Shown one piece after another: positions 23,186 to 33,887 of a stretch of DNA of 41,141 bases. A program made the position numbers and the translations under genes. Under the pieces are notes generated by a model, which was not told where the DNA came from, did no database searches, and was given only the letters and a program-made list of their open reading frames with translations. The stretch is from an uncultured Flavobacteriaceae bacterium (lineage in GTDB: Bacteria > Bacteroidota > Bacteroidia > Flavobacteriales > Flavobacteriaceae). The stretch's first letter is position 1. Each line of letters starts with the position of its first letter. Where the stretch lies: the NCBI GenBank assembly GCA_913061125.1, contig CAJXUB010000013.1, forward strand, positions 1-41,141, given 5' to 3'.

Positions 23186-23635
23186 ATGAACATTCTGCTT
23201 TGGATTCTCGTTTTTTTCGCCACCTTCTGCGCCATGGAATTTATGGCATGGTTTACCCACAAATACATCATGCACGGATTTTTGTGGAGTCTACACAAAG
23301 ACCATCACCACAAGGACCACAACAGCTGGTTCGAACGCAACGATGCGTTTTTTATTTTTTACGCCGTTGTCAGTATGACCTGCTTTTACTTTTGGAGTTA
23401 CGAAGGATTTTGGGCAGGACTTCCCATTGGTTTTGGTATCATGGCCTATGGCGCAACCTATTTTGTGGTACACGACATCTTCATTCACCAACGTTTTAAA
23501 ATGTTTCGAAACGCTAACAACTGGTATGCCAAAGGGGTTCGGAGAGCTCATAAAATTCACCACAAGCACTTAGGCAAAAACGATGGCGAATGTTTTGGAA
23601 TGTTGGTCGTTCCGTTTAAATACTTTAAAAGATAA
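23186..23635 (+). CDS. crtZ: beta-carotene hydroxylase
   Basis: A non-haem di-iron membrane hydroxylase that converts beta-carotene to zeaxanthin by hydroxylation at C3 and C3'. The 149 residues hold the full histidine set of the fatty-acid-hydroxylase superfamily: HKYIMHG, LHKDHHHKDH, HDIFIHQRF and RRAHKIHHKH. Three or four hydrophobic segments fit a membrane protein. It lies between crtB and the lycopene cyclase gene, 3 bp before the latter. Confidence 0.95.
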   Translation: MNILLWILVFFATFCAMEFMAWFTHKYIMHGFLWSLHKDHHHKDHNSWFERNDAFFIFYAVVSMTCFYFWSYEGFWAGLPIGFGIMAYGATYFVVHDIFIHQRFKMFRNANNWYAKGVRRAHKIHHKHLGKNDGECFGMLVVPFKYFKR

Positions 23636-23638
23636 ACC

Positions 23639-24316
23639 GTGAATTCCCTCTATTTGTGGTTAAATATCGGTTCAGTATCAATTCCATTTTTGTATAGCTT
23701 TCATCCCAAATTAAAATTATACAAACGTTTCAAATGGTTGTTTTTATCATTGATTTTGACCATGGTCGTGTTCATTCCGTGGGATGTGATTTTTACCGTT
23801 CATGGCATTTGGGGGTTTAATCCAGACTATTTTTTAGGAATCAAAATTTTCAGTCTTCCACTCGAAGAATGGCTCTTTTTTATTTGTATTCCCTTTGCTT
23901 GTGTATTTACACACTACGCCCTTCTACTCTATTTCCCAACCCTGAAATTGAGTCAATCAGCCACAAAATATGTGGCATACATTTTAATGGCGATATTGGC
24001 ATTTTTGATTGTTTTTAACACCGATAAATGGTACACTCTAATTAATTTTACATTAGCAATTCCGCTCACTATTTTGACACTAAAACACAACCCGAAACTA
24101 CTCCAACACTTTTTTTTGACTTTTTTAGTCATGCTAATCCCATTCTTTATCGTGAATGGCGTCCTGACTGGAAGTTGGATTGAACACGAAGTGGTTTGGT
24201 ACAACAACGCTGAGAATCTTGGACTACGAATGGGGACCATCCCCGTGGAAGACAGCATCTATGCCTACTCCATGATTCTCATGAATTTATTCCTTTTTGA
24301 AAAATTTTCGTCTTGA
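23639..24316 (+). CDS. lycopene cyclase, fused CrtYcd type
   Basis: A 225-residue polytopic membrane protein with two tandem lycopene-cyclase domains, each about 100 residues with three hydrophobic segments. This is the fused form of the heterodimeric CrtYc/CrtYd cyclases of actinobacteria. Motifs are FIPWDVIFTVHGIWGFN and LPLEEWLFFICIPF in the first half and WIEHEVVWYNNAE and GTIPVEDSIYAYSM in the second. It forms the beta-ionone rings of beta-carotene. It starts with GTG at 23639, 3 bp after crtZ. It is unrelated to the FAD-dependent CrtY of proteobacteria. Confidence 0.93.
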   Translation: MNSLYLWLNIGSVSIPFLYSFHPKLKLYKRFKWLFLSLILTMVVFIPWDVIFTVHGIWGFNPDYFLGIKIFSLPLEEWLFFICIPFACVFTHYALLLYFPTLKLSQSATKYVAYILMAILAFLIVFNTDKWYTLINFTLAIPLTILTLKHNPKLLQHFFLTFLVMLIPFFIVNGVLTGSWIEHEVVWYNNAENLGLRMGTIPVEDSIYAYSMILMNLFLFEKFSS

Positions 24317-24369
24317 TTTTACATCTTTAGAGGAATTTTTTTGATGTCTAGTTCTTTTACTTTTGAAAA

Positions 24370-24639
24370 GTACAACGCTCCAAAGGTTCTGCAAACATGC
24401 TAACACCAATACCAGATTGATATGCGGCAGTGGTCCATATTAACCTGTTGGATAACGGGAAAATTGTTGAATAAAAAACTGTAAATGCATTGGCTTACGA
24501 TGCAGGAACCGATAGTGGACTCAGCTATGGTTCAAGCAATAAAACAACTGTACCAAGGGTTCCAATATCGGTCACAAAAACGCCACCCATTGGCAACGGA
24601 AAAGTGATCGCAACGGTCACATTTGTTAAACAAAAATGA
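24370..24639 (+). pseudogene. decayed spondin-domain protein fragment
   Basis: The 343-bp gap between the lycopene cyclase and aconitase genes has no open gene, but one plus-strand frame reads as the end of a spondin_N-type secreted protein. The order is SANMLTPIPD, stop (TGA, 24418), YAAVVHINLLDNGKIVE, stop (TAA, 24472), KTVNALAYDAGTDSGLSYGS, then VTKTPPIGNGKVIATVTFVK and a terminal TGA at 24637. The TGA stands where spondin relatives usually have Trp (PSPDWF), so TGG to TGA is likely. The N-terminal half is missing. The family match is from memory of typical sequences. Confidence 0.7.
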
Positions 24640-24659
24640 CCAAATAATCGATTAGAAAA

Positions 24660-26924
24660 CTAGGCGTTTTGCTTTTTGATCAAGTTGAGTGCGGACCCTT
24701 CATTAAACCACTCAATTTGAGACTCGTTGTAGGTATGATTCACCAAAATAGTATCTAAAGAACCGTCCGAATGTACAACCTCAATGGTCAGTGGTTTAGC
24801 TGGTGCGAATTGATCCAAATCCAAAAAATTAAATGTATCATCTTCTTGGATAATATCATAATCGCTTTCATTGGCAAAAGTTAGTCCCAGCATCCCTTGC
24901 TTTTTCAGGTTGGTCTCATGAATCCGTGCAAAGGATTTCACAATCACAGCAGCTACGCCCAGATGACGCGGTTCCATAGCGGCATGTTCTCGCGAAGAAC
25001 CCTCACCGTAATTATGGTCGCCAACCACGACGGTGTAAATCCCAGCGGTCTTGTATGCCCGTTGGGTTTTTGGCACAGCATCATAGTCTCCTGATAATTG
25101 GTTTTTTACAAAATTTGTTTTCATGTTGAAGGCATTCACGGCTCCAATTAAGCAGTTGTTGGAAATGTTATCCAAATGGCCCCGATATCGCAGCCATGGT
25201 CCTGCCATAGAAATATGATCTGTAGTACACTTACCATGAGCTTTTATGAGTAATTTTGCGCCTCGAATTTCGTTTCCAATTGGAGTAAATGGTGTGAGCA
25301 ATTGCAATCGCTCGGAATCGTTAGCTACAACAACCTCAACACCACTTCCGTCTTCAAGAGGTTCTAAATATCCCGCATCTTCCACATCAAATCCTTGCTG
25401 TGGAAGCTCAAATCCTGTGGGTTCGTCTAGTTTCACAGCATCGCCATTTTCGTTGATCAAGGTGTCTGTTATTGGGTTAAAATCCAATCGCCCCGAAATA
25501 GCGATAGCTGCCACCATTTCTGGAGAAGCAACAAAAGCATGGGTATTTGGGTTTCCATCGGCCCGTTTGGCAAAATTTCTATTAAAAGAATGAACGATAC
25601 TGTTTTTGGGGGCATTTTTTGGATCTTCATAACGTGCCCATTGTCCAATACATGGACCACAGGCATTGGTAAAAATTTTGGCATCCAATTGTTCAAAAAC
25701 ATTTAAAATGCCGTCTCGTTCAGCTGTAAAACGAACTTGTTCCGATCCGGGGTTAATCCCAAATTCAGCTTTGGTTTTCAGTCCTTTATCCAATGCTTGT
25801 TGGGCTATGGATGCAGCGCGAGAGAGATCTTCGTATGACGAATTTGTACATGACCCTATTAATCCCCATTCTACTTTGAGTGGCCATTCGTTGTCTTGGG
25901 CCTTTTGAGTCATGGTACCCACAGGTGTGGCCAAATCTGGAGTGAATGGCCCATTAAGATGTGGCATTAGTTCCGATAAGTTGATTTCTATCAATTCATC
26001 AAAATACTGATCGGGGTTATCATATACTTCGGGATCTGCAGTAAGATATTTTTTTACTTGATTTGCAGCATCAGCAACATCATTTCTGTCTGTGGCACGA
26101 AGGTAGCGTTCCATGGATTCGTCATAACCAAATGTTGATGTTGTGGCACCAATTTCGGCCCCCATATTACAAATGGTTCCTTTCCCGGTGCAGGACATCG
26201 ACTCTGCGCCGGGTCCAAAATATTCGACAATGGCACCTGTACCGCCTTTGGCTGTAAGTATTCCTGCTACTTTTAAAATGACATCTTTTGGGGCTGTCCA
26301 ACCGGAGAGTTTTCCGGTGAGTTTGACTCCTATAAGTTTTGGAAATTTTAATTCCCAAGGCATACCTGCCATAACGTCCACAGCATCGGCTCCTCCAACC
26401 CCAATGGCTACCATGCCTAAACCTCCAGCGTTAACGGTATGGGAATCTGTTCCAATCATCATTCCGCCAGGAAAAGCATAGTTTTCTAAAACCACTTGAT
26501 GAATAATTCCTGCCCCGGGTTTCCAAAATCCAATTCCGTATTTGTTGGACACCGATTCCAGAAAATTAAATACTTCGTTGCTGTTATTTAAAGCAAATTG
26601 TAAATCTTTTGATGCGCCAACTTTGGCTTGTATCAAATGATCGCAGTGCACCGTTGTTGGAACTGCAACTTTCTTTTTTCCAGCTTGCATAAACTGCAAC
26701 AATGCCATCTGTGCCGTGGCATCCTGACATGCAATGCGGTCGGGAGCAAAATCTACATAATCTTTTCCACGTTCAAAAGCTTTACTGGGCGTTCCATCCC
26801 AAAGGTGGTTGTATAGTATTTTTTCTGAAAGGGTTAATGGTCGTCCAACGGTCTTACGAGCTTGATCTACACGCTCGGGCATTTGTTGGTACACCTTTTT
26901 TATGATGTTGATGTCGAAAGCCAT
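24660..26924 (-). CDS. acn: aconitate hydratase
   Basis: Interconverts citrate and isocitrate in the TCA cycle. The 754 residues resemble the mitochondrial type of aconitase rather than AcnB. 4Fe-4S ligands are visible in [14 protein letters not shown] and [14 protein letters not shown]. Active-site segments include [27 protein letters not shown] and, in the swivel domain, [21 protein letters not shown]. It has a TAAATTTG promoter box 28 bp upstream. No terminator is clear downstream. Confidence 0.97.
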   Translation of the reverse strand: MAFDINIIKKVYQQMPERVDQARKTVGRPLTLSEKILYNHLWDGTPSKAFERGKDYVDFAPDRIACQDATAQMALLQFMQAGKKKVAVPTTVHCDHLIQAKVGASKDLQFALNNSNEVFNFLESVSNKYGIGFWKPGAGIIHQVVLENYAFPGGMMIGTDSHTVNAGGLGMVAIGVGGADAVDVMAGMPWELKFPKLIGVKLTGKLSGWTAPKDVILKVAGILTAKGGTGAIVEYFGPGAESMSCTGKGTICNMGAEIGATTSTFGYDESMERYLRATDRNDVADAANQVKKYLTADPEVYDNPDQYFDELIEINLSELMPHLNGPFTPDLATPVGTMTQKAQDNEWPLKVEWGLIGSCTNSSYEDLSRAASIAQQALDKGLKTKAEFGINPGSEQVRFTAERDGILNVFEQLDAKIFTNACGPCIGQWARYEDPKNAPKNSIVHSFNRNFAKRADGNPNTHAFVASPEMVAAIAISGRLDFNPITDTLINENGDAVKLDEPTGFELPQQGFDVEDAGYLEPLEDGSGVEVVVANDSERLQLLTPFTPIGNEIRGAKLLIKAHGKCTTDHISMAGPWLRYRGHLDNISNNCLIGAVNAFNMKTNFVKNQLSGDYDAVPKTQRAYKTAGIYTVVVGDHNYGEGSSREHAAMEPRHLGVAAVIVKSFARIHETNLKKQGMLGLTFANESDYDIIQEDDTFNFLDLDQFAPAKPLTIEVVHSDGSLDTILVNHTYNESQIEWFNEGSALNLIKKQNA

Positions 26925-26952
26925 ACTTTGGTTTTTAGTGTTGGTAAAGGTA

Positions 26953-26960
26953 CAAATTTA
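26953..26960 (-). promoter_or_regulatory. promoter -7 box of acn
   Basis: TAAATTTG on the minus strand fits TAnnTTTG and lies 28 bp before the aconitase ATG, in the short gap after the MoxR gene. The nearest TTTG is about 26 bp away, longer than usual. Confidence 0.5.
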
Positions 26961-27000
26961 TGAAACATTTGGTGGTATTAAACCCTCAAAATTTAGGCCG

Positions 27001-27954
27001 CTATAATAGATCTTCAATAATGTTATCGGTAGTAATACCTTCAGCATCTGCTTTGTAGTTTTTTATGATGCGATGGCGCAAAACACTTTTGGCTACCGCT
27101 TGCACGTCCTCACTATCGGGGGTGTATTTTCCATTAAGAACGGCATGGGTTTTGGCGGCTAAAATCAAATTTTGAGAGGCCCGAGGTCCAGCACCCCAAG
27201 CCACATAATTCTGAACAAGTTCGGACGATGAGGGGTTATTGGGTCGTGATTTTGAAATGACACCTACCGCATATTCAATAACGTTATCAGCAACAGGAAT
27301 TTTCCGAATGAGGTTTTGAAACGTCAAAACTGATTTCGAATCAAAAACTGCGTTGGCCTCCGGCAAGCTTTCCGCGGTGGTTTGTTTCACCACCTGAATT
27401 TCATCTGTAGTGGAAGGATATTCTAAATGAATGGCAAACATAAACCGATCCAACTGGGCCTCAGGCAGTGGGTATGTCCCCTCTTGTTCGATGGGATTTT
27501 GCGTGGCCAAAACAAAATAGGGTGGATCGAGTTGGTAGGAATGTCCAGCTACCGTAACCGATCGTTCTTGCATGGCTTCTAGAAGCGCTGCTTGAGTCTT
27601 TGGTGGGGTTCTATTAATTTCATCCGCCAAAACTACATTTGAAAAAACTGGACCTTTGATGAACTCAAACTGGCGGTCGTTATTTAAAATTTCACTTCCC
27701 AAAATGTCTGAGGGCATCAAATCTGGAGTAAATTGTATTCGCTTAAAATCTAAACCCAAAGCTTTTGAAATGGTTTGAACCATCAGTGTTTTAGCCAACC
27801 CTGGAACGCCAATCAACAGCACATGCCCGCCCGAAAAAATAGACGTAAGAATTTGAGACACAACCGCTTCCTGGCCGACAATAACTTTAGCAATTTCCTG
27901 CCTCAATCGGTCATACTTTTGTAAGGCATCTTTGATGGCTTGGACGTCAGACAT
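27001..27954 (-). CDS. MoxR-family AAA+ ATPase
   Basis: A 317-residue MoxR-type AAA+ ATPase, thought to act as a chaperone in assembling protein complexes, often with VWA-domain partners. Walker A is GVPGLAKTLM and Walker B VVLADEINRTPPKTQAALLEAMQE; FVLATQNPIEQEGTYPLPEAQLDRF is the family signature. The C-terminal lid follows from about residue 230. The start at 27954 (MSDVQAIKDAL) lies just after the preceding gene's stop, while a longer frame would overlap it. It ends the operon of three SurA/PpiC-like genes. No VWA gene is in the window. Confidence 0.92.
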   Translation of the reverse strand: MSDVQAIKDALQKYDRLRQEIAKVIVGQEAVVSQILTSIFSGGHVLLIGVPGLAKTLMVQTISKALGLDFKRIQFTPDLMPSDILGSEILNNDRQFEFIKGPVFSNVVLADEINRTPPKTQAALLEAMQERSVTVAGHSYQLDPPYFVLATQNPIEQEGTYPLPEAQLDRFMFAIHLEYPSTTDEIQVVKQTTAESLPEANAVFDSKSVLTFQNLIRKIPVADNVIEYAVGVISKSRPNNPSSSELVQNYVAWGAGPRASQNLILAAKTHAVLNGKYTPDSEDVQAVAKSVLRHRIIKNYKADAEGITTDNIIEDLL

Positions 27955-27956
27955 GA

Positions 27957-29381
27957 TTAATTTTTTACTTTGAACCAATTGCTGTTAAAATCGCAGGAAC
28001 GTAGCCCGCCGTTGATTTTAATGTAAGTGTCCATTATTTTTTCTTCTTGCCAGTCAGAAATGGCATTGAGTTGTTTTTCTTGAAGTGCCAAAGCTTTAAT
28101 TTTCAAATAATCTTTGGCGAAATCTGCCTCATGCTCGTCAATGCGTTGAGTAACCGTCAGGATTTTAAATTTTATGGGGTGAGAGCGGTCCTCGTCTTGA
28201 TAAATGGCACTAACTTCGTTGTCTTTTAGGTTTTGAATTTGGGCGTACAACTCGGGATCCATTTTTGTCAATTCGAAATTATAGTCTTGCGTTTCTGGAT
28301 TTCTAAGTTGACCGCCGTCAAATTTGGTTTCCTTTTCGTCACTCGCCTCAAGTGCAGCTTCCGCAAAAGAGATATCGCCATCCACAATAGTTTGACGTAC
28401 TTTTTCCAATTTTTCTCGGGCGGCAGCGATTGCATCGTTGGTCATTTTTGGTCGAAGTAAGATATGGCGTACATCGTATTCTTGACCTCTTATTTTTTCC
28501 AAATAAATGATATGATATCCAAAATCCGTTTTGAACGGTTCCGATACATCGCCCTCTTCCAATGAAAAGGCCACTTCTCGAAACTCTTTCACCATCATGG
28601 GGCGTTTTTTGTTTAGGGTGTATTTTCCTCCCGTTCGTTTCGATCCGGGGTCTTCCGAATACAACACCGCTTTGGTCGTAAAACTGGCGCCATTGTCCAA
28701 AACATCTGCTCTAAATTCTCTCAAACGTTTGGTCACTTTATCGATTTCCTCTTGGGTGGTTTCGGGGACTACAACAATTTGAGCCACTCGCAGCTCTGTT
28801 CCGAAAAGAGGGCGTTCGTCCTCAGGGATTTTTTTAAAAAATTGACGAACCTCTTCAGGGGTGACTTCAATTTCGTCGATAATTTGCTGCTGCATCATGG
28901 AAGCCATTTTTCCATTTTTATTTAGCTCGTACATTTCGTCTCGAAGTTCTTGCTCGGATGATTTATTGTAATACGCAATGAGCTTATCCATGGATCCGAG
29001 TTGTTGAGCAAATCCTTCGAGTTGCTGATCGACGTAGGAACGTATTTCAGCATCATTCACTTCGATGCTGTCCTGGATCGCGTGGTGCATGTAGAGTTTA
29101 TCTTCCAATAATTTTCCGAACAATTGGCATCTGGAAATATCGTCTGTCGATACCCCACTGGCTTCCAGTTGGGCAAATTGTTTGTCGATATCAGAATCTA
29201 AAATCACAAAATCTCCAACCACTGCAGCTACGCCATCAACTTTGACACGTTGGACAGAATCGACGGTAGTTTCTGTTGCTTCTAACTGTTGCTCATCATT
29301 AATAATTTCTTGGGCAGTGGTCGCAATCGGGTTTAGGGCGAACACACAGCAACTAAAAAATACAGAAAGGGACTTAATCAT
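27957..29381 (-). CDS. SurA-like periplasmic peptidyl-prolyl isomerase
   Basis: About 474 residues with a signal peptide (MIKSLSVFFSCCVFALNPIATTAQ). A SurA N-domain (VDGVAAVVGDFVILDSDIDKQ) comes first, then two parvulin-type domains: LRVAQIVVVPETT to FGYHIIYLEKIRG, and YDVRHILLRPK onward. It should assist folding of outer-membrane proteins in the periplasm. The ATG at 29381 overlaps the previous stop by 8 nt, while the alternative at 29399 puts six residues in front of the signal. The second domain is diverged. It precedes the MoxR gene directly. Confidence 0.88.
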   Translation of the reverse strand: MIKSLSVFFSCCVFALNPIATTAQEIINDEQQLEATETTVDSVQRVKVDGVAAVVGDFVILDSDIDKQFAQLEASGVSTDDISRCQLFGKLLEDKLYMHHAIQDSIEVNDAEIRSYVDQQLEGFAQQLGSMDKLIAYYNKSSEQELRDEMYELNKNGKMASMMQQQIIDEIEVTPEEVRQFFKKIPEDERPLFGTELRVAQIVVVPETTQEEIDKVTKRLREFRADVLDNGASFTTKAVLYSEDPGSKRTGGKYTLNKKRPMMVKEFREVAFSLEEGDVSEPFKTDFGYHIIYLEKIRGQEYDVRHILLRPKMTNDAIAAAREKLEKVRQTIVDGDISFAEAALEASDEKETKFDGGQLRNPETQDYNFELTKMDPELYAQIQNLKDNEVSAIYQDEDRSHPIKFKILTVTQRIDEHEADFAKDYLKIKALALQEKQLNAISDWQEEKIMDTYIKINGGLRSCDFNSNWFKVKN

Positions 29382-30231
29382 ATATTTCAAATGTTTCATT
29401 TTTTATGGCATCATTAACGATTTCGTTTTTGAGTTGATTGACCAATTTCAGTTTGCGTTTGTTGATGATGATTTGCTTCAATGTTGGTAAAACATAGTTC
29501 ATTGGAGCTTGATTTCCACTTGCAAGAACATCATTTATTTGCATCAAATATAACCCTAAAGAATCTTTCAGTTGAATAAAATTTGGTTTTTTTAATAGTA
29601 GATTATTAAACCCCTTTTGAAGTGGCTTTATTTTGGCCAAAACTTGGTCGGATTTAATCCAAACCGAATCGTTTAGAAAATACGAATTAAACTGAATCGA
29701 AATTGTGTCCAAAATGGATTGATCTTCGGAGTTGTAACGCTTAAATCGACGTTTTATTTCATCGGCATTGGTTAGCTTCAAATCGTGATTAATGTATCTC
29801 AATTTAAGTAAATCTTCTTTAAGGACAAACAGCTCTTTATTTTGTTCATAAGTTGCAGAAAGCTCTTGTGTTGTAATGCTGGTGTCTAAATTTTGTTTAA
29901 CCAAGGCCTCCAGATAAGCAGAGGTATATAAATCGGTTTTATATTCTTCCACCAGGGCCTCAAAGTTGCTTTGTTGGGCATCGTCCAGATTGACTTGTGC
30001 ACCCTCAATGAGCAGCTGTTGCATCGCCCAATCGTTAATCAGACGTTGCATTTGAATGGTGCTGTCCGCCTCACTCAGCCCCTCAAACATTGTGGGGCTG
30101 ATATCTTGAGTGGTCAAAAACGATTGATTTACTCTAGCCAGAGCAGAACCATCGGATTTTTTTACAGATAAATTACAACTTCCGAAAAGCACCCATCCAA
30201 CACAACAAAAAACAGAATAAATTCTTATCAT
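29374..30231 (-). CDS. SurA-like lipoprotein without clear parvulin domain
   Basis: A 285-residue protein with a lipoprotein signal (WVLFGSCN, Cys at 19). The body is helical and charged, and resembles the N-terminal chaperone part of SurA/PpiC proteins (ALARVNQSFLTTQDI, then long helices). I see no parvulin signature of the kind clear in both neighbours. It is probably a non-catalytic chaperone partner in the same folding system. It overlaps the genes on both sides (4 nt upstream, 8 nt downstream), so the three are tightly coupled. Confidence 0.75.
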   Translation of the reverse strand: MIRIYSVFCCVGWVLFGSCNLSVKKSDGSALARVNQSFLTTQDISPTMFEGLSEADSTIQMQRLINDWAMQQLLIEGAQVNLDDAQQSNFEALVEEYKTDLYTSAYLEALVKQNLDTSITTQELSATYEQNKELFVLKEDLLKLRYINHDLKLTNADEIKRRFKRYNSEDQSILDTISIQFNSYFLNDSVWIKSDQVLAKIKPLQKGFNNLLLKKPNFIQLKDSLGLYLMQINDVLASGNQAPMNYVLPTLKQIIINKRKLKLVNQLKNEIVNDAIKNETFEIYD

Positions 30232-32147
30232 TTAAGACCATTTTTTAAATTTTGAAGTACCTCTGGGTGGATTTTTACCTTAAATTTCTGTTTCAATGTC
30301 TCAATCCATTGAGTTTCAAGTTCATTTTGATAATGAGAAATAACCTGCCCCCTGACGTCCTCCAACGGAAGAACTTCCGGAGGTAGCACCGAAGAGACAT
30401 TAAAAATTACAAAACCATCACCATTTGCACTAATTTGTGAAATGCCTAATTTGAATTCAAAAGATTCAGGCAACAACGGATTGGTCTTATCAAAGGATCC
30501 TGTGGATGCAATAACGAGTTGCGTTTTGGAATTTAGCGTTTCAGAAATATGCTGATTGTCAAGGCCTTTGAGCCACATTTTCTTAACCATTTTCAGGGGT
30601 TTCTTTTGGCTGGATCTCATTACCGTTCCTACAATTTTTTCAGGAGTTGTATACAAATTTAAATGCCTCTGATAGTATTGACTCAACGCCAAAGAATCCT
30701 TTTTGGCAGCTTCCCAAATGGTATCTTGCATCAAATCAAACAAAAGTAATCCGTCTTTGTATTCTTGCAGCACATCGGCGTATTCTGAATTTTCTTCAGC
30801 CAGATGATTCCTTTTATAATCCCACAGTTTTTGATCTAAAAATAGAGCGTATTGCTGTTGCATAAATTCTGGAGAATCAAACGTAGAATTAACCACTTTC
30901 TTTGTTTTGTTCAGATGAGTCAAAAAATCGGCATAAGTGAACGTTTCATTTTCAATGGTCAAAAAAACAGATTTTGGTTTTATTTTCTTAATGGACCATC
31001 CACTGTCATCGCGAACAAAATTTTGACTCAAAGATTGAAGGTTTGGTCCAGAAATATTGTAGCGTTTCTTAAGCGCAGTGATGGTGCTTTTTCTGATGAT
31101 TTGCGATCGTGAATCTCGCTTTACGTTTTGCTCCAAATTTGGCCGCAACGTCTCAAAATCGCCTATAGGGCGCTTGCCAATTAATTTTATAATGTGCCAA
31201 CCGAATTTGGATTGAATAGGGTCTGATATTTCGCCCAAATCGGTTAAACCAAAAGCCGTTTCAACAAAAATTTGAGAATTAATTTCACCCGATTTAAACG
31301 GTTTAAGAACGCCCCCTCTAACAGCCGAACTTTTATCGTCCGAAAATTGTTTGGCTAAATCCTCAAAATTCTCCCCCTGGATGACCAATCTGTGAAGCTC
31401 GTTTATGCGTTGCTCTGGAGTGGTGGTTGAGTCTTTTTTGGAGTTTGAAATCATGATATGAGCAACTTCAACCTGCCCTCGGTTGGCTCTTTTATCGAGA
31501 ACTTTAACCACATGATATCCAAATTGAGTTTTGAACGGTTCAGATACGGAACCAACAGCAGTGTTAAAGGCCGCATTTTCGAAATCATAAACCATTTTAA
31601 AGGCCGAAAAGTAGCCCAAATCTTCAACAAAAATAGATTTACCGTTATGCAATTCTTTCTTTAGAGCGGAAAATTCGTCGTTAATCAGTCGTGGTCGTAA
31701 CGACTGGATAGTCTTGTAGGCTGTTAGCGTGTCTTGCCCGGGCTGAATTCGAATCAAAATGTGTTGAGCTTTGACTTCAGTTGCGGTGCGCTCAAATGCT
31801 TCTTGCAGTAGGGCCTCCGAAACTTTTTTATCAGTCATGTATGCTTTTGAAAGTTGATTTTCGTACATTTTAAATTCTTTCAAATAGCTCTCTTTTTGGT
31901 CATATTCCAATGCTTTGGCTTCCGCCAATTTCAGCTTGTAGTTGATAAATAAATCCAAATAATGATTAAAATCTTTTTGATTTTCATCCAAAACCAAATC
32001 GAGATTTTTGGTGTACACTTTTAAAAAATCATATGTTGTGATGTCCTCATTGGCAATGGTCATTACAATTTGTGAGGGTGAGGACTGTGCTTGAACATAT
32101 ATACTATGGAATAACAAAAGTACAAAAGCAATTAATAATCGACGCAT
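30228..32147 (-). CDS. periplasmic peptidyl-prolyl isomerase with two parvulin domains
   Basis: A 639-residue protein with a signal peptide (MRRLLIAFVLLLFHSIYVQAQ). A SurA-type N-region (MTIANEDITTYDFLKVY) is followed by two parvulin domains: VKAQHILIRIQPG to FGYHVVKVLDKR (about 112-218), and VEVAHIMISNSK to FGWHIIKLIGKRP (about 224-330). A long C-terminal part (about 350-639) has no familiar motif. It is the first gene of the PPIase-MoxR operon, with a promoter box 23 bp upstream. Confidence 0.9.
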   Translation of the reverse strand: MRRLLIAFVLLLFHSIYVQAQSSPSQIVMTIANEDITTYDFLKVYTKNLDLVLDENQKDFNHYLDLFINYKLKLAEAKALEYDQKESYLKEFKMYENQLSKAYMTDKKVSEALLQEAFERTATEVKAQHILIRIQPGQDTLTAYKTIQSLRPRLINDEFSALKKELHNGKSIFVEDLGYFSAFKMVYDFENAAFNTAVGSVSEPFKTQFGYHVVKVLDKRANRGQVEVAHIMISNSKKDSTTTPEQRINELHRLVIQGENFEDLAKQFSDDKSSAVRGGVLKPFKSGEINSQIFVETAFGLTDLGEISDPIQSKFGWHIIKLIGKRPIGDFETLRPNLEQNVKRDSRSQIIRKSTITALKKRYNISGPNLQSLSQNFVRDDSGWSIKKIKPKSVFLTIENETFTYADFLTHLNKTKKVVNSTFDSPEFMQQQYALFLDQKLWDYKRNHLAEENSEYADVLQEYKDGLLLFDLMQDTIWEAAKKDSLALSQYYQRHLNLYTTPEKIVGTVMRSSQKKPLKMVKKMWLKGLDNQHISETLNSKTQLVIASTGSFDKTNPLLPESFEFKLGISQISANGDGFVIFNVSSVLPPEVLPLEDVRGQVISHYQNELETQWIETLKQKFKVKIHPEVLQNLKNGLK

Positions 32148-32169
32148 TAGAATGGGTTTTGTTGAGTCA

Positions 32170-32177
32170 CAAATTTA
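32170..32177 (-). promoter_or_regulatory. promoter -7 box, PPIase-MoxR operon
   Basis: TAAATTTG on the minus strand fits TAnnTTTG, 23 bp before the first PPIase ATG. It lies in the 76-bp gap after guaB, where no clear terminator is visible. Confidence 0.55.
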
Positions 32178-32223
32178 AATAAATATTACAGATTTTGGGT
32201 AGGAATCGTACGGCCAGTTGGCT

Positions 32224-33726
<1,503 letters not shown>

Positions 33727-33807
33727 CAGTTTTTTTAGCAGAATCTTTAAAAATTTCTATACAATCGTAAATGCTTCAAAAATTATTTTTATTTATTCTA
33801 AATTAAT

Positions 33808-33839
33808 TTTGAAAATTGAATGATCGGTTCGTATATTTG
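33808..33839 (+). promoter_or_regulatory. promoter of the TonB-dependent receptor gene
   Basis: TTTG (33808-33811), 20 bp, then TATATTTG (33832-33839): a textbook Bacteroidetes promoter. The 48-bp leader to the ATG is AT-rich, and I see no obvious iron-box palindrome in it. Confidence 0.75.
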
Positions 33840-33887
33840 CAAAGTTATTTTTTTATTATTTATAACAAGTCTAAATAAAAACAACCA

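Noticed and set aside
23107-23499. 130-residue plus-strand frame overlapping crtB and crtZ
   Set aside because: A shadow of the crtB end and the crtZ start in another frame; both real genes have full motifs.
24356-24375. TACTTTTGAAAAGTA palindrome after the lycopene cyclase gene as a terminator
   Set aside because: The stem is AT-rich and not followed by a T-run. It also matches the TAnnTTTG box by chance, but only a pseudogene follows.
25246-25593. 115-residue plus-strand frame antisense to aconitase
   Set aside because: Compositionally a mirror of the aconitase codons (Ser/Pro rich), with no start signal or known domain.
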